From the NCBI GenBank assembly GCA_043817485.1, contig JBDRGX010000047.1, forward strand, positions 1 to 17,973: a stretch of DNA of 17,973 bases, in the 5' to 3' direction. A program made the position numbers and the translations under genes. This document shows positions 1 to 7,019 of this stretch, piece by piece. Source of the stretch: JBDRGX01 sp043817485 [NCBI: bacterium]. GTDB taxonomy: Bacteria; JBDRGX01. The notes beneath the pieces were generated by a model, which was not told the DNA's origin, did no database searches, and saw nothing but the letters and a program-made list of their open reading frames with translations. Each line of letters opens with the position of its first letter. The first letter of the stretch is position 1.

Positions 1-98
1 AAAGAGAATCTGTATTAAACAAAACAGTCCAAGAAAAAAAAAGACAAAAAAAATTTGCCAAATTAAGCCCCTTTTAATAAAATAAATAAAAATTAAAA
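1..98. other. Left-edge stretch; possible 3' end of a plus-strand gene
   Basis: No firm gene is visible. On the plus strand one frame is open from the window edge to a TAA at 75-77 and would give a lysine-rich tail of 24 residues ending KFAKLSPF. It uses codons such as GCC, GTC, AGC and CCC that are rare in the neighbouring genes, so I am not confident it is coding. On the minus strand, just past the end of the PP-loop gene, a short AATTT/AAATT hairpin (about 53-65) is followed by a T-rich run and could be a weak terminator. Confidence 0.25.
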
Positions 99-839
99 TT
101 ACATACTTATTAATTTTTCTATTTCTTTTAATTCCATAGGATATACTTTTATTTCTTTATTCTCTTGTCCAATACAAATTGTAATTATACTTCCATCTTT
201 AATAGCATCACTATACCAAGCCGTAAGTTCAGCAGCAATTTTAATACTTTCTATTGTTTCTTTTTGAAGAATGGTTATAGGCCCTTTATAATCTTTTGCT
301 TGTAAAAATACATTATTTTTTTCTAAACAATCAAGCAATTGATTATTTTCTTTTTCATTTCTTCCAACTATAATTTTTATTCCATCTTTTGTTCTAAAAT
401 GTCTACCTATTTTAAGTAAATTAATATTATTTATAGTAAATTTTTTTTCATTAGCAAAAAGTTCTTTTAATCGCAAAGAAAATTGTGGTTCTGTAAGTTT
501 ACATCCACCAGCTGGTGTAGGATAATCTTTAATTCCAAATTCTTGTGCTAATTGTATTTGTAAAGATCTTTTTCTTCCTGAAATTGCAAGAAGTTTTTCT
601 CTATCCACTAATTCTTTATTTTCTACAATAGTTTTTTCTAAAAGTTTTGCTGATAAAGGTCTTAAAAGTTTTCCTTTATATCCAGATTCTTTTTCTACTG
701 TCATAAGTCCAAAAGCATTTTGAGATTTTGGTCTTTCTCCCAATACTTCTCCAGTAACAATAAAATCTGCTCCTATTTTTTCCATATATTCTCCAGCTTT
801 TTTCACCATTAAAAGATGACAATCTATACATGGATTCAT
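99..839 (-). CDS. C-terminal fragment of the PP-loop ATPase
   Basis: A 246-residue reading frame drawn from the ATG at 839, though the frame is open from 869 and the homology begins there (KNPKYKYGKN before the Met). C4 and C7 (NPCIDC) and C113 (PAGGC) are the likely metal or sulfur-handling cysteines; TGEVLGERP lies at 29-37. No clear ribosome binding site precedes the ATG, which fits the idea that it is not a natural start. The C-terminal third (about residues 130-246) is basic and may be the RNA-contacting part; this is inference. Confidence 0.6.
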   Translation of the reverse strand: MNPCIDCHLLMVKKAGEYMEKIGADFIVTGEVLGERPKSQNAFGLMTVEKESGYKGKLLRPLSAKLLEKTIVENKELVDREKLLAISGRKRSLQIQLAQEFGIKDYPTPAGGCKLTEPQFSLRLKELFANEKKFTINNINLLKIGRHFRTKDGIKIIVGRNEKENNQLLDCLEKNNVFLQAKDYKGPITILQKETIESIKIAAELTAWYSDAIKDGSIITICIGQENKEIKVYPMELKEIEKLISM

Positions 840-858
840 ATTTTTTCCATATTTATAT

Positions 859-1074
859 TTAGGATTTTTTTAGTATTTCTAAAAGTTCTGGAGTAATATC
901 TATTATTTCTAATGGAATTTTAAGATATTCATTAGCTTTTAAAGCTGCTTTTTCTTCAAAAAAACAAGATTTAAAAGTTATTCCAATAACATCAATTCCT
1001 TGATTTAAAATAAGTTTTGTTGCTAATATTGAATCTAATCCACCAGATAAAAGAGAAACAGCTTTAACTTTCAT
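859..1074 (-). CDS. N-terminal fragment of the PP-loop ATPase
   Basis: A 71-residue reading frame from an ATG at 1074 to a TAA at 861-859. Residues 8-15 (LLSGGLDS) form the PP-loop that binds the pyrophosphate of ATP in N-type ATP pyrophosphatases. A GGAG about 12 nt upstream, inside the bioC 3' end, can serve as ribosome binding site. The frame ends just after the poly-A run, before the family's conserved cysteine region, so on its own it lacks most of the enzyme. Confidence 0.6.
   Translation of the reverse strand: MKVKAVSLLSGGLDSILATKLILNQGIDVIGITFKSCFFEEKAALKANEYLKIPLEIIDITPELLEILKKS
865..871 (-). other. Homopolymer frameshift site (A7 on the coding strand)
   Basis: Seven A's lie exactly where the PP-loop protein changes frame. 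With six A's the reading frame joins perfectly into the family motif; with seven the ribosome meets TAA after KKS. An A-run of this length in an AT-rich genome is a known hotspot both for sequencing indels and for RNA polymerase slippage. Confidence 0.7.
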
Positions 1075-1849
1075 TTTTTTCAGCTTCTCCTTTAATTACT
1101 TCAAAAGTAGCATAAACACCATTGTTTTCTTTAAAATTATGATCATAATAATGTAATAAAGAAAATAATAATGTTTTTCCAAAAAGTCCAGAAGATCTAT
1201 TTAAAATAGAAGGAGATCCTATATTTTTAATCCATTTTAAAAAAGAAATACTATCTGGGAAAAAAATTTTTTCTTTTGTACTTGTAATTTTTATATTACA
1301 AAAATTTAATTCTTTTAATATTTTTTCAATACTTAAAGTACAAATATTTATTTTTTCAACATCTAAATTATTTTTATCAAAAAAACTAATAAGTTCTAAT
1401 AATGATTCTTTTCCAAAAGTAGTAAAATATATTTTACCATTTGGTTTAAGTACATTTTTTATTTCTACAAAAAGATTTTTTATATTTTTTATCCATTGAA
1501 AACTGGTATTAGAAATAACTAAATCAAAGCAATTTTTTTTATAAGGTAATTTTTCTGCATCAGATTGTTGAAAAAAAATTTTTGTTCTATCAGAATATTT
1601 TTTTTGAGCATATAAACTCATTCCAAAAGCTATATCACAACCAAAAATTTTTGCTTGAGGAAATATTTTTTCTAAAATAGAACAAATTTCACCCGTGCCT
1701 GAACCTATATCTAAAATATATTTTATATTATTTTGATTTTTTATTTTTTCAATCAATTCATGAGCTAATTTTCTTTGTAAAAAAGCATATTTATCATAAT
1801 GTGAAGCTACTTTAGAAAAACTTTGACTAATTTTAGATTTACTTACCAA
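1064..1849 (-). CDS. bioC: Malonyl-ACP O-methyltransferase BioC
   Basis: SAM-dependent methyltransferase of 261 residues, the size usual for BioC, which methylates malonyl-ACP to start biotin (pimeloyl) synthesis on the fatty-acid machinery in the cytosol. The N-terminus F-S-K-V-A-x-x-Y-D-x-x-A-x-x-Q matches the BioC pattern. Motif I LDIGSGTG is at 46-53, the acidic ribose-binding D72 follows, and SDAEKLPY and DLVISNTSFQWI give the later SAM-fold motifs. The start is TTG at 1849, with AGGAAAGGA just upstream. The last 11 nt overlap the start of the PP-loop gene, so the two are likely co-transcribed. No other bio gene is in the window, so a different class I methyltransferase role cannot be excluded. 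Confidence 0.75.
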   Translation of the reverse strand: MVSKSKISQSFSKVASHYDKYAFLQRKLAHELIEKIKNQNNIKYILDIGSGTGEICSILEKIFPQAKIFGCDIAFGMSLYAQKKYSDRTKIFFQQSDAEKLPYKKNCFDLVISNTSFQWIKNIKNLFVEIKNVLKPNGKIYFTTFGKESLLELISFFDKNNLDVEKINICTLSIEKILKELNFCNIKITSTKEKIFFPDSISFLKWIKNIGSPSILNRSSGLFGKTLLFSLLHYYDHNFKENNGVYATFEVIKGEAEKNES

Positions 1850-1898
1850 AATTTTCCTTTCCTATAAAATAATCTTGAAAATTCTATGGCTCTAAAAT

Positions 1899-1945
1899 AT
1901 TAAAACTTCTGCAAAATATTGATTATTATTTGCAGAAGTTTTAAT
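1899..1945 (-). terminator. 17-bp perfect hairpin between nrfD and bioC, probable terminator
   Basis: Arms 1899-1915 and 1929-1945 are perfectly complementary over 17 bp, including the CTTCTGC/GCAGAAG core, with a 13-nt loop. It lies about 50 nt past the nrfD stop. On the minus strand the stem ends in AGTTTTAAT followed by ATATTTTA, a T-rich but not pure T tract, so it most likely ends the Fe-S/NrfD transcript. The other strand is also T-rich after the stem (GTTTTATTT), so it could work in both directions. Confidence 0.55.
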
Positions 1946-1997
1946 GTTTTATTTATCACAAAAATTTAGTTAACATTTATTTATTAATATCAAAATT

Positions 1998-2837
1998 TTA
2001 TAAACAACTTTGTCCAGATAAAAGAATAACATATCTTAGAATTAATCCACCAACAAGAACAAGCAAAGCAGCAATTTTAGATGTTTTATGTTGAAGTTCC
2101 AAAATTAAAGGTAAAATTAACCCAATAATAACAACACCAATCCAAAATAATGCACTGTATTGACCTACAAGCATTGGTTTTAAACTTAAAGGTGCTATTT
2201 TTGCTAAACTAATAAAAAATATTACCATAATAATAAGTTCTATAATAATTGCAATACAATCAGCTTTAATTAATTTATTTAAAAAAAATTCATTTTTTTT
2301 TGCAAATAATATTATAACACTAATACCTGTTGAAACTGCTGAAGCAAAAAATAAGCAAGGTAAAAAACAAGTACTACTCCATAGAGGACAAGAAGTAGCT
2401 GCTAATAATACACCTGTATAAACTGCTGTAAGAACAGCAAAAATAAAACCTATATACCCAACAAATTTTCTAAGTCCATCTTTATTTTTTAAAATAGATA
2501 AAATTGGTAAATTACTATTTTCTGCTATATGAAAAGCGGGATAAATAACACCACCAACAGTAGTAAAAGCTACTAAAATCCAAACACCTTGAGACATTAC
2601 TGAGGTTTCACTTAAAGTTAAAAGTAATCTCCAAAATCTTAAAGGACTACCTAAATCAAGAATAAGTAATAATAAACCAATCATTATAGAAATAAGAACT
2701 AAATAAGAAGCAATTTTTGCAATAATTTTATATTTTTTACCACCAAAAAATTCAGACAATATTCCAGTAAAAAAAGCACCAGATACTACACCTCCAATAA
2801 ATAAATAAATTGCAATTGGTATTCCCCACATATGCAT
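1998..2837 (-). CDS. nrfD: NrfD/PsrC-family membrane subunit of a respiratory oxidoreductase
   Basis: 279-residue polytopic membrane protein with about eight hydrophobic helices, ending near the typical NrfD length. The opening (WGIPIAIYLFIGGVVSGAFF) and the LDLGSPLRFWRLL segment are characteristic of NrfD/PsrC proteins, which anchor molybdopterin or cytochrome complexes and exchange electrons with quinones in the inner membrane. Two ATGs stand close together (MHM); the first fits the GGAGG better (about 7 nt), and that ribosome binding site is made from the last codons of the Fe-S gene upstream. The two genes are separated by only one base, so translation is coupled. A cysteine-rich stretch (SCPLWSSTCFLPC) sits in the middle of the protein; I do not know its role. 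Confidence 0.85.
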   Translation of the reverse strand: MHMWGIPIAIYLFIGGVVSGAFFTGILSEFFGGKKYKIIAKIASYLVLISIMIGLLLLILDLGSPLRFWRLLLTLSETSVMSQGVWILVAFTTVGGVIYPAFHIAENSNLPILSILKNKDGLRKFVGYIGFIFAVLTAVYTGVLLAATSCPLWSSTCFLPCLFFASAVSTGISVIILFAKKNEFFLNKLIKADCIAIIIELIIMVIFFISLAKIAPLSLKPMLVGQYSALFWIGVVIIGLILPLILELQHKTSKIAALLVLVGGLILRYVILLSGQSCL

Positions 2838-2838
2838 A

Positions 2839-3633
2839 TTAATTACCTCCTTCTTCTTTTGTTTGTGAATTTTCTTTTGTTTTTTTGAAAAGCAACCAAA
2901 AAGGTAATATAGTCATTATTGCTACTGTTCCCAATCCAAAAAACCATTTTTTTAAAGAATTTTCTGTTGCAGATTTAGGATTTACTGGTAATCTAAATTT
3001 TTCTGGGCTATCTAATAAAACAGAAATAACTCCAAGTCCACCAAGTTCATTTTCCCCATATAAACAAGCGTTCAAATATCCATTAGTTTTAAGTATTTCA
3101 ATTCTTTTTTTACCAATATCTAAAATTTTGTCTCTATCTTCAAATTGTAAAGCTCCACTAATACAAGATTTAATACAAGCTGGTTTAAGTCCTTGCAAAA
3201 CTCTATCTATGCAAAAAGTACATTTCATAACAATACCTTTCTCTTCACTAAATCCACAAAATTGAAATGGACAAGCAACTACACAATTTTTACAACCAAC
3301 ACAAATATTTTTATCAATTAAAATTGCTTCATCAATATAAGTACTTCCAATTTGAGTTTCTTTTACAGCTTTTGCTGGACATACATTTACACAGCTTGCT
3401 TCTTCACATTGCATACATTGTTGTTTGTAAAAAAACCATTTAAAATCACCATTATTTTCATTTTCTATAAAAGCAATTTTTGTCCAAGTATTACCAGTTA
3501 TATGAGATGGATTTTCATAAGTTCCAGAACAATATGTTTTTTCAGCAGGTAATTGGTTCCACTGTTTACAAGCTATTTGACAACCACGACAACCAGTACA
3601 TTTGCTTGTATCAATAAGCATTGCTTTTTTCAT
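2839..3633 (-). CDS. Formate-dehydrogenase-type 4Fe-4S electron-transfer subunit (FdnH/HybA/NrfC-like)
   Basis: 264 residues with sixteen cysteines that can bind four [4Fe-4S] clusters: C12/15/18/22, C73/76/81/85, C111/114/117/121 and C138/141/153/157. The N-terminus (DTSKCTGCRGCQIACKQW, then LPAE and TYENP) is most like formate dehydrogenase beta subunits (FdnH). A single membrane helix at about 231-249 near the C-terminus is also FdnH-like. It would pass electrons from a catalytic subunit to the NrfD partner directly downstream. No molybdopterin (formate dehydrogenase alpha) gene is next to it; upstream lie a tRNA and accA. No clear promoter is visible in the short gap, so it may be read from the tRNA/accA side. 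A GGAGG lies 11 nt before the ATG. Confidence 0.85.
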   Translation of the reverse strand: MKKAMLIDTSKCTGCRGCQIACKQWNQLPAEKTYCSGTYENPSHITGNTWTKIAFIENENNGDFKWFFYKQQCMQCEEASCVNVCPAKAVKETQIGSTYIDEAILIDKNICVGCKNCVVACPFQFCGFSEEKGIVMKCTFCIDRVLQGLKPACIKSCISGALQFEDRDKILDIGKKRIEILKTNGYLNACLYGENELGGLGVISVLLDSPEKFRLPVNPKSATENSLKKWFFGLGTVAIMTILPFWLLFKKTKENSQTKEEGGN

Positions 3634-3709
3634 AATTACTCAATCCTCCACATTTTAAAAATTAATATTAAACTTAAATTAAATAAAAAATTGAGAGATT
3701 TAAAGAAAA

Positions 3710-3786
3710 TGGTGGGCGGTACTGGATTCGAACCAGTGACCTTTTGCGTGTCGAGCAAATGCTCTAACCAACTGAGCTAACCACCC
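3710..3786 (-). tRNA. tRNA-Val (GAC)
   Basis: Read on the minus strand: acceptor GGGTGGT pairs with ACCGCCC (one T-G wobble), D arm GCTC/GAGC, anticodon stem TTTGC/GCAAA with loop TCGACAC, T arm ACTGG/CCAGT with loop TTCGAAT, discriminator A, and an encoded CCA. The anticodon at positions 34-36 is GAC, reading valine GTC/GTT codons. Position 33, nearly always T, is C here. The first 23 nt overlap the accA coding end on the same strand. Confidence 0.9.
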
Positions 3787-4738
3787 CTATTTCTTTCCAC
3801 TCACCTATTTTTCTAAACTTATTATAACGAGTTTCAATTAATTTATCACAAGATAATTTTGTCAAAATATTCAAATGTTTTATTAAAGATTTTTTTAAAT
3901 TTTTTGCTATACTTTCCTTATCACAATGAGATCCACCAACTGGTTCTGAGATAATTTCATCTATAATCCCTAATTTTAATAATTCTTGAGCAGTTAATTT
4001 AAGAGAAATAGATGCATCTGCAGCTTTTGATTTATTATCCCATAAAATAGCAGCACAACCTTCTGGAGAAATAACAGAATAAATAGCATGTTCTAACATT
4101 AAAATTTTATCTCCAATTCCTAATGCTAATGCACCGCCACTTCCTCCTTCTCCTGTTACTATAACTAAAATAGGAGTTTTAATATCTATCATCTCTCTCA
4201 AATTAATAGCGATAGAAGTTCCTTGTCCTCTTTCTTCAGCTTCAATTCCTGGATACGCTCCAGGAGTATCAATGAAAATAATTATAGGAATTAAAAATTT
4301 ATCAGCTAATTTCATTAATCGTAAAGATTTTTTATATCCTTCTGGATGAGCCATTCCAAAATTTTTTTTAATATTATCTTGTAAATTTTTTCCTTTTTGA
4401 TGACCAATTACCATTACTGGTTTATCATCAAAATTAGCTAATCCTCCAAGAATTGCTAAATCATCTTTAAAATTTCTATCTCCATGAAATTCTACAAAAT
4501 TTTCCATCATTAAATTAATATAATCATTTATTCCAGGTCGATTTGTATGTCTAGCTACTTGAACTTTTTGCCATGGAGTTAAATTATTATAAATTTTTTT
4601 TTTAATTTCAAAAGATTCTTTTTCTAATTGTTTAATTTCTTTTTCTAAATTAATTTTTTTATTATTAGCAATATTTTTTAATTCTTCTATTTTTTTTTCT
4701 AATTCTATAATTGGTTTTTCAAAATCTAAAATAACCAT
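3764..4738 (-). CDS. accA: Acetyl-CoA carboxylase carboxyltransferase subunit alpha
   Basis: AccA pairs with AccD to move the carboxyl group from carboxybiotin to acetyl-CoA, the first step of fatty acid synthesis, in the cytosol. The protein (324 residues from the start chosen here; E. coli 319) has the N-terminal LDFEKPI helix region, the HGDRNFKDD and GHQKG motifs and the crotonase-fold core GEGGSGGALALGIGD followed by YSVISPEGCAAILW. I prefer the ATG at 4738, which has GGGGA just upstream; the ATG at 4753 would add five residues but has no ribosome binding site. The last seven residues or so (VVSSVG after IG) are encoded by the 5' part of tRNA-Val, and the TAG stop lies in its D loop. accD is not in the window. 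A TTGACA promoter lies upstream, back to back with the murA promoter. Confidence 0.95.
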   Translation of the reverse strand: MVILDFEKPIIELEKKIEELKNIANNKKINLEKEIKQLEKESFEIKKKIYNNLTPWQKVQVARHTNRPGINDYINLMMENFVEFHGDRNFKDDLAILGGLANFDDKPVMVIGHQKGKNLQDNIKKNFGMAHPEGYKKSLRLMKLADKFLIPIIIFIDTPGAYPGIEAEERGQGTSIAINLREMIDIKTPILVIVTGEGGSGGALALGIGDKILMLEHAIYSVISPEGCAAILWDNKSKAADASISLKLTAQELLKLGIIDEIISEPVGGSHCDKESIAKNLKKSLIKHLNILTKLSCDKLIETRYNKFRKIGEWKEIGVVSSVG

Positions 4739-4790
4739 ATTTTCCCCATTCATATTTTTAAATTAATTTTTAAAATTATTAAGTTTTAGT

Positions 4791-4819
4791 TTTCTATTAT
4801 ATCTTATTTTACTTGTCAA
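4791..4819 (-). promoter_or_regulatory. Probable sigma70-type promoter of accA
   Basis: TTGACA (4819-4814) is followed by TAGAAA at 4796-4791 with a 17-nt spacer. A perfect TATAAT (4801-4796) is also present, but only 12 nt away. The exact -10 is uncertain. Confidence 0.5.
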
Positions 4820-4868
4820 GAAAATTTTTAGATATATAATAATTTACTAATACAATTATACATTTTAC

Positions 4869-4896
4869 TTGACATTAACAAAATAAGAAGTATTAA
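4869..4896 (+). promoter_or_regulatory. Probable sigma70-type promoter of murA
   Basis: A perfect TTGACA (4869-4874), a 16-nt spacer and TATTAA (4891-4896), about 50 nt before the murA start. It faces away from the accA promoter, so the gap holds two separate divergent promoters. Confidence 0.6.
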
Positions 4897-4947
4897 AATT
4901 TTCTAAAATTAGAACAATTATATTTTTTTAAAAAGGAGTTAATTTTT

Positions 4948-6195
4948 TTGGAAAAAATAGAAATTTGTGGTGGACAAAAATTAAAAGGTTCTGTTGAAAT
5001 TAGTGGTTCTAAAAATTCGGCTTTACCAATTATGGCAGCTACTTTGCTTACATCTGGCACTTCTATTCTTGATAATATTCCTTGGTTAAAGGATATTGAA
5101 ATTATGAAAAATATAATAGAATCTTTAGGTTGTTCTGTAGAAAAAAAAAATCATAAATTAAAAATAAATACTTCTAATCTTCAAAAATATGTTGTTCCTT
5201 ATGAATTAGTAAAAATGATGAGAGCATCTTTTGTGCTTCTTGCTCCAATATTAGTTAAATTAGGTAAAGTTGAAATTTCTTTGCCTGGAGGATGTGCTAT
5301 TGGAACACGACCCGTAGATATTCATCTTTCTGGATTAGAAAAATTAGGTGCTAAAATAGAATTAAAAAAAGGATATATTGCAGTAAGTGGTAAATTAAAA
5401 GGAGCTGAAATTACTTTATCTTATCCTAGTGTTGGAGCAACGGAAAATTTAATAATGGCTGCTAGTTTAGCTGATGGAAAAACTATAATTAAAAATGCTG
5501 CTCAAGAACCAGAAATAATTGATTTAGCAAATTTTCTTAAAAAAATGGGAGCTATTATTCATAATGCTGGACAAAAAACAATAGAAATAGAAGGAATTAA
5601 AGAACTTAAACCCGTAAAACACACTATTATTCCCGATAGAATAGAAGCTGCTACTTTTATTTTTGCATGTGTAATTACACAAGGAGAAATAGAAATAATT
5701 AATTGTAATTTTAATCACTTAAAAGAAGTTATTTATAGTTTAGAAAAAAGAGGAGTTCATTTTTCTTGTACTGATGAAACAATTAAAGTTAACGGCAAAA
5801 ATGAATTAAATCCTCTTGTTATAGAAACTACTCCTTATCCAGGTTTTCCTACAGATTTACAATCTCCTATAAGTGCTGTATTATCTATTGGACATGGAAA
5901 AAGTAAAATTAAAGACACAGTATTTCCTAATCGTATAGGACATATTTCTGAACTTTCAAGAATGGGAGCTAATATAAAAATAGAAAATACAGAAATAATA
6001 ATAGAAGGTGTTCCAAAATTAAAAGGAACAGAAGTAATGGCTTCAGATCTTAGAGCAGGTGCAAGTTTAATTATAGCTGCGCTTGCTGCTCAAGAAAAAA
6101 CAGTAATTTCTCGTGTCTATCATATAAGACGCGGTTATGAAAATATTGAAAAAAAATTAAAAAAATTAGGTGCTCAAATTAAAAAAATTGAATAA
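4948..6195 (+). CDS. murA: UDP-N-acetylglucosamine 1-carboxyvinyltransferase MurA
   Basis: First committed step of peptidoglycan synthesis: transfers enolpyruvate from PEP to UDP-GlcNAc in the cytosol. 415 residues, normal for MurA. Key residues are visible: K22-N23 (SGSKNSALP), R92, and the catalytic cysteine C116 in PGGCAIGTRPVD. That cysteine is the residue attacked by fosfomycin, so the enzyme is the Cys type, not the Asp variant. The TDLQSP motif with the catalytic aspartate (about 303) and RRGYENIEKKL near the end are also present. The start is TTG at 4948 with AAGGAG 9 nt upstream. It stands alone on the plus strand and meets the CBM9-like gene tail to tail 14 nt away. Confidence 0.96.
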   Translation: MEKIEICGGQKLKGSVEISGSKNSALPIMAATLLTSGTSILDNIPWLKDIEIMKNIIESLGCSVEKKNHKLKINTSNLQKYVVPYELVKMMRASFVLLAPILVKLGKVEISLPGGCAIGTRPVDIHLSGLEKLGAKIELKKGYIAVSGKLKGAEITLSYPSVGATENLIMAASLADGKTIIKNAAQEPEIIDLANFLKKMGAIIHNAGQKTIEIEGIKELKPVKHTIIPDRIEAATFIFACVITQGEIEIINCNFNHLKEVIYSLEKRGVHFSCTDETIKVNGKNELNPLVIETTPYPGFPTDLQSPISAVLSIGHGKSKIKDTVFPNRIGHISELSRMGANIKIENTEIIIEGVPKLKGTEVMASDLRAGASLIIAALAAQEKTVISRVYHIRRGYENIEKKLKKLGAQIKKIE

Positions 6196-6225
6196 TTAGA
6201 AATTAAAATTTATTTAATTTCTAAT
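6195..6225. terminator. 13-bp AT-rich hairpin between convergent murA and the CBM9-like gene
   Basis: Arms 6195-6207 and 6213-6225 (ATTAGAAATTAAA and its complement) form a perfect stem with a 5-nt loop. It covers the last base of the murA stop and the stop of the opposite gene. It lacks a clean T tract and has only one G-C pair per arm, so as a shared bidirectional terminator it is plausible but weak. Confidence 0.4.
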
Positions 6226-6947
6226 ATCAAATCACCAAATTTATCTGGAATAAATGAACTTTCTGTAAAAGTAGGAAACAATGAAGTATCTTCAAAACCA
6301 TTGCCTTTATCTTGATAACCACGATTTAGATTAATTCCACAAATATTTTTAAATGGCTTTTCTATTCCAATATTTTTAAACGGAATTTTTACTTCTACTA
6401 TCCAAAAATCTTTTTCTATAGAAGTAGCTACTTGAAAATCTAAATCACAAGAAATATTTTCTTCAAAAAGTTCTATATTACAAAAATTGTCAAATATTGT
6501 TCCATTAGGATTAATCATAATCTGGTAAGCTGTTTTATGATTATGTTTTGTATCTAAAAAAATTTCTATATAATCATCTCCCCAAACTTTACCATCTCGT
6601 TGTGTCACATTATTTTCTAATTTGTCCATTTGACTATCAAAACATTTAAAAGAAATATATAAATTTTCATTATCATAAACTAAAAATGTTTTTGTTTTTT
6701 CTGTTGGAAATGTTTCTTGATTTCCACTTAAAAAACCAAATTCTAATCCTGTATAATTTTTCCAACATTTATCATCTAATTTTCCATCTATAATAGGAGA
6801 TTGTTTTATTTTAGGAATTTTAATTTCTGTAATTTCACCTATTTTTTGAGTTTGCATTCCATATTTTACTTTTGCATCTGCTGCTCCACTTATTTCTATT
6901 TTAATAAATGTTATTATTGCTATTATTAAAATCATTGTTTTTTTCAT
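6210..6947 (-). CDS. Secreted CBM9-like (DOMON-fold) carbohydrate-binding domain protein
   Basis: 245 residues. The N-terminus (MKKTMILIIAIITFIKIEISGAA) is a clear signal peptide, cleaved probably near SGA-AD, so the protein is exported. From about residue 40 it has the layout of carbohydrate-binding module family 9-like domains: IPKIKQSPIIDGKLDDKCW, then LVYDNENLYISFKC, then GDDYIEIFLDT with a later NPNGTIFD, and VEVKIPFKNI with GINLNRG towards the end. Such domains bind sugars or haem-like ligands at the cell surface. No catalytic domain is attached, so it is either a lone binding protein or part of a larger surface system. The ATG has GGAGG 9 nt upstream. The ligand cannot be told from sequence. 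Confidence 0.7.
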   Translation of the reverse strand: MKKTMILIIAIITFIKIEISGAADAKVKYGMQTQKIGEITEIKIPKIKQSPIIDGKLDDKCWKNYTGLEFGFLSGNQETFPTEKTKTFLVYDNENLYISFKCFDSQMDKLENNVTQRDGKVWGDDYIEIFLDTKHNHKTAYQIMINPNGTIFDNFCNIELFEENISCDLDFQVATSIEKDFWIVEVKIPFKNIGIEKPFKNICGINLNRGYQDKGNGFEDTSLFPTFTESSFIPDKFGDLILEIK

Positions 6948-6987
6948 TACAAAATCCTCCTATTAAAAAATATCAAAAACTAAACAT

Positions 6988-7009
6988 AAACAATTTTTAA
7001 AAATTGTTT
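6988..7009. repeat. Perfect 22-bp AT-rich palindrome after rpmB
   Basis: AAACAATTTTT followed directly by AAAAATTGTTT, a perfect palindrome in the 72-nt gap between rpmB and the CBM9-like gene. As RNA it could form a short stem with an A/T loop; the minus strand continues T-rich, so it may be a weak rpmB terminator. Confidence 0.35.
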
Positions 7010-7019
7010 AATTAAAAAA

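Larger units (their letters stand above)
99..1074 (-). pseudogene. PP-loop ATP pyrophosphatase (ThiI/MnmA-like tRNA thiolation family), split by a 1-nt frameshift
   Basis: Two adjacent reading frames together make one protein of about 324 residues, if one base is removed from a run of seven A's on the coding strand (plus-strand T's at 865-871). The N-terminal piece has the PP-loop signature LLSGGLDS. The C-terminal piece has NPCIDC, TGEVLGERP and PTPAGGC, typical of the family often annotated as tRNA (5-methylaminomethyl-2-thiouridylate) methyltransferase or ThiI-like protein in Deltaproteobacteria and candidate phyla. Repairing the shift gives LKNPKYKYGKNMNPCIDC; from memory, relatives have PKHGYGKNxNPCxDC at this spot, so the two halves are one gene. 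The gene starts inside the end of bioC (11-nt overlap), so it is probably translated from the same mRNA. The shift may be a decayed gene, a sequencing error in a homopolymer, or a site rescued by polymerase slippage; the sequence alone cannot decide. The exact tRNA or other substrate is unknown. Confidence 0.75.

Noticed and set aside
2885-3552. Two plus-strand open frames opposite the Fe-S subunit
   Set aside because: They are antisense to a clearly coding, cysteine-rich gene and show no family motifs or ribosome binding sites.
3553-3780. Plus-strand frame ending in GGTGFEPVTFCVSSKCSNQLS
   Set aside because: This is the well-known false protein made by translating the antisense of a tRNA gene (here tRNA-Val); the rest lies antisense to the Fe-S gene's 5' end and an A/T gap.
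4739-4753. accA start at the upstream ATG (4753)
   Set aside because: No ribosome binding site before it, while GGGGA sits right before the ATG at 4738, and AccA proteins normally begin close to LDFEKPI.
5524-5718. Minus-strand frame inside murA
   Set aside because: Antisense to a conserved part of murA; no supporting features.
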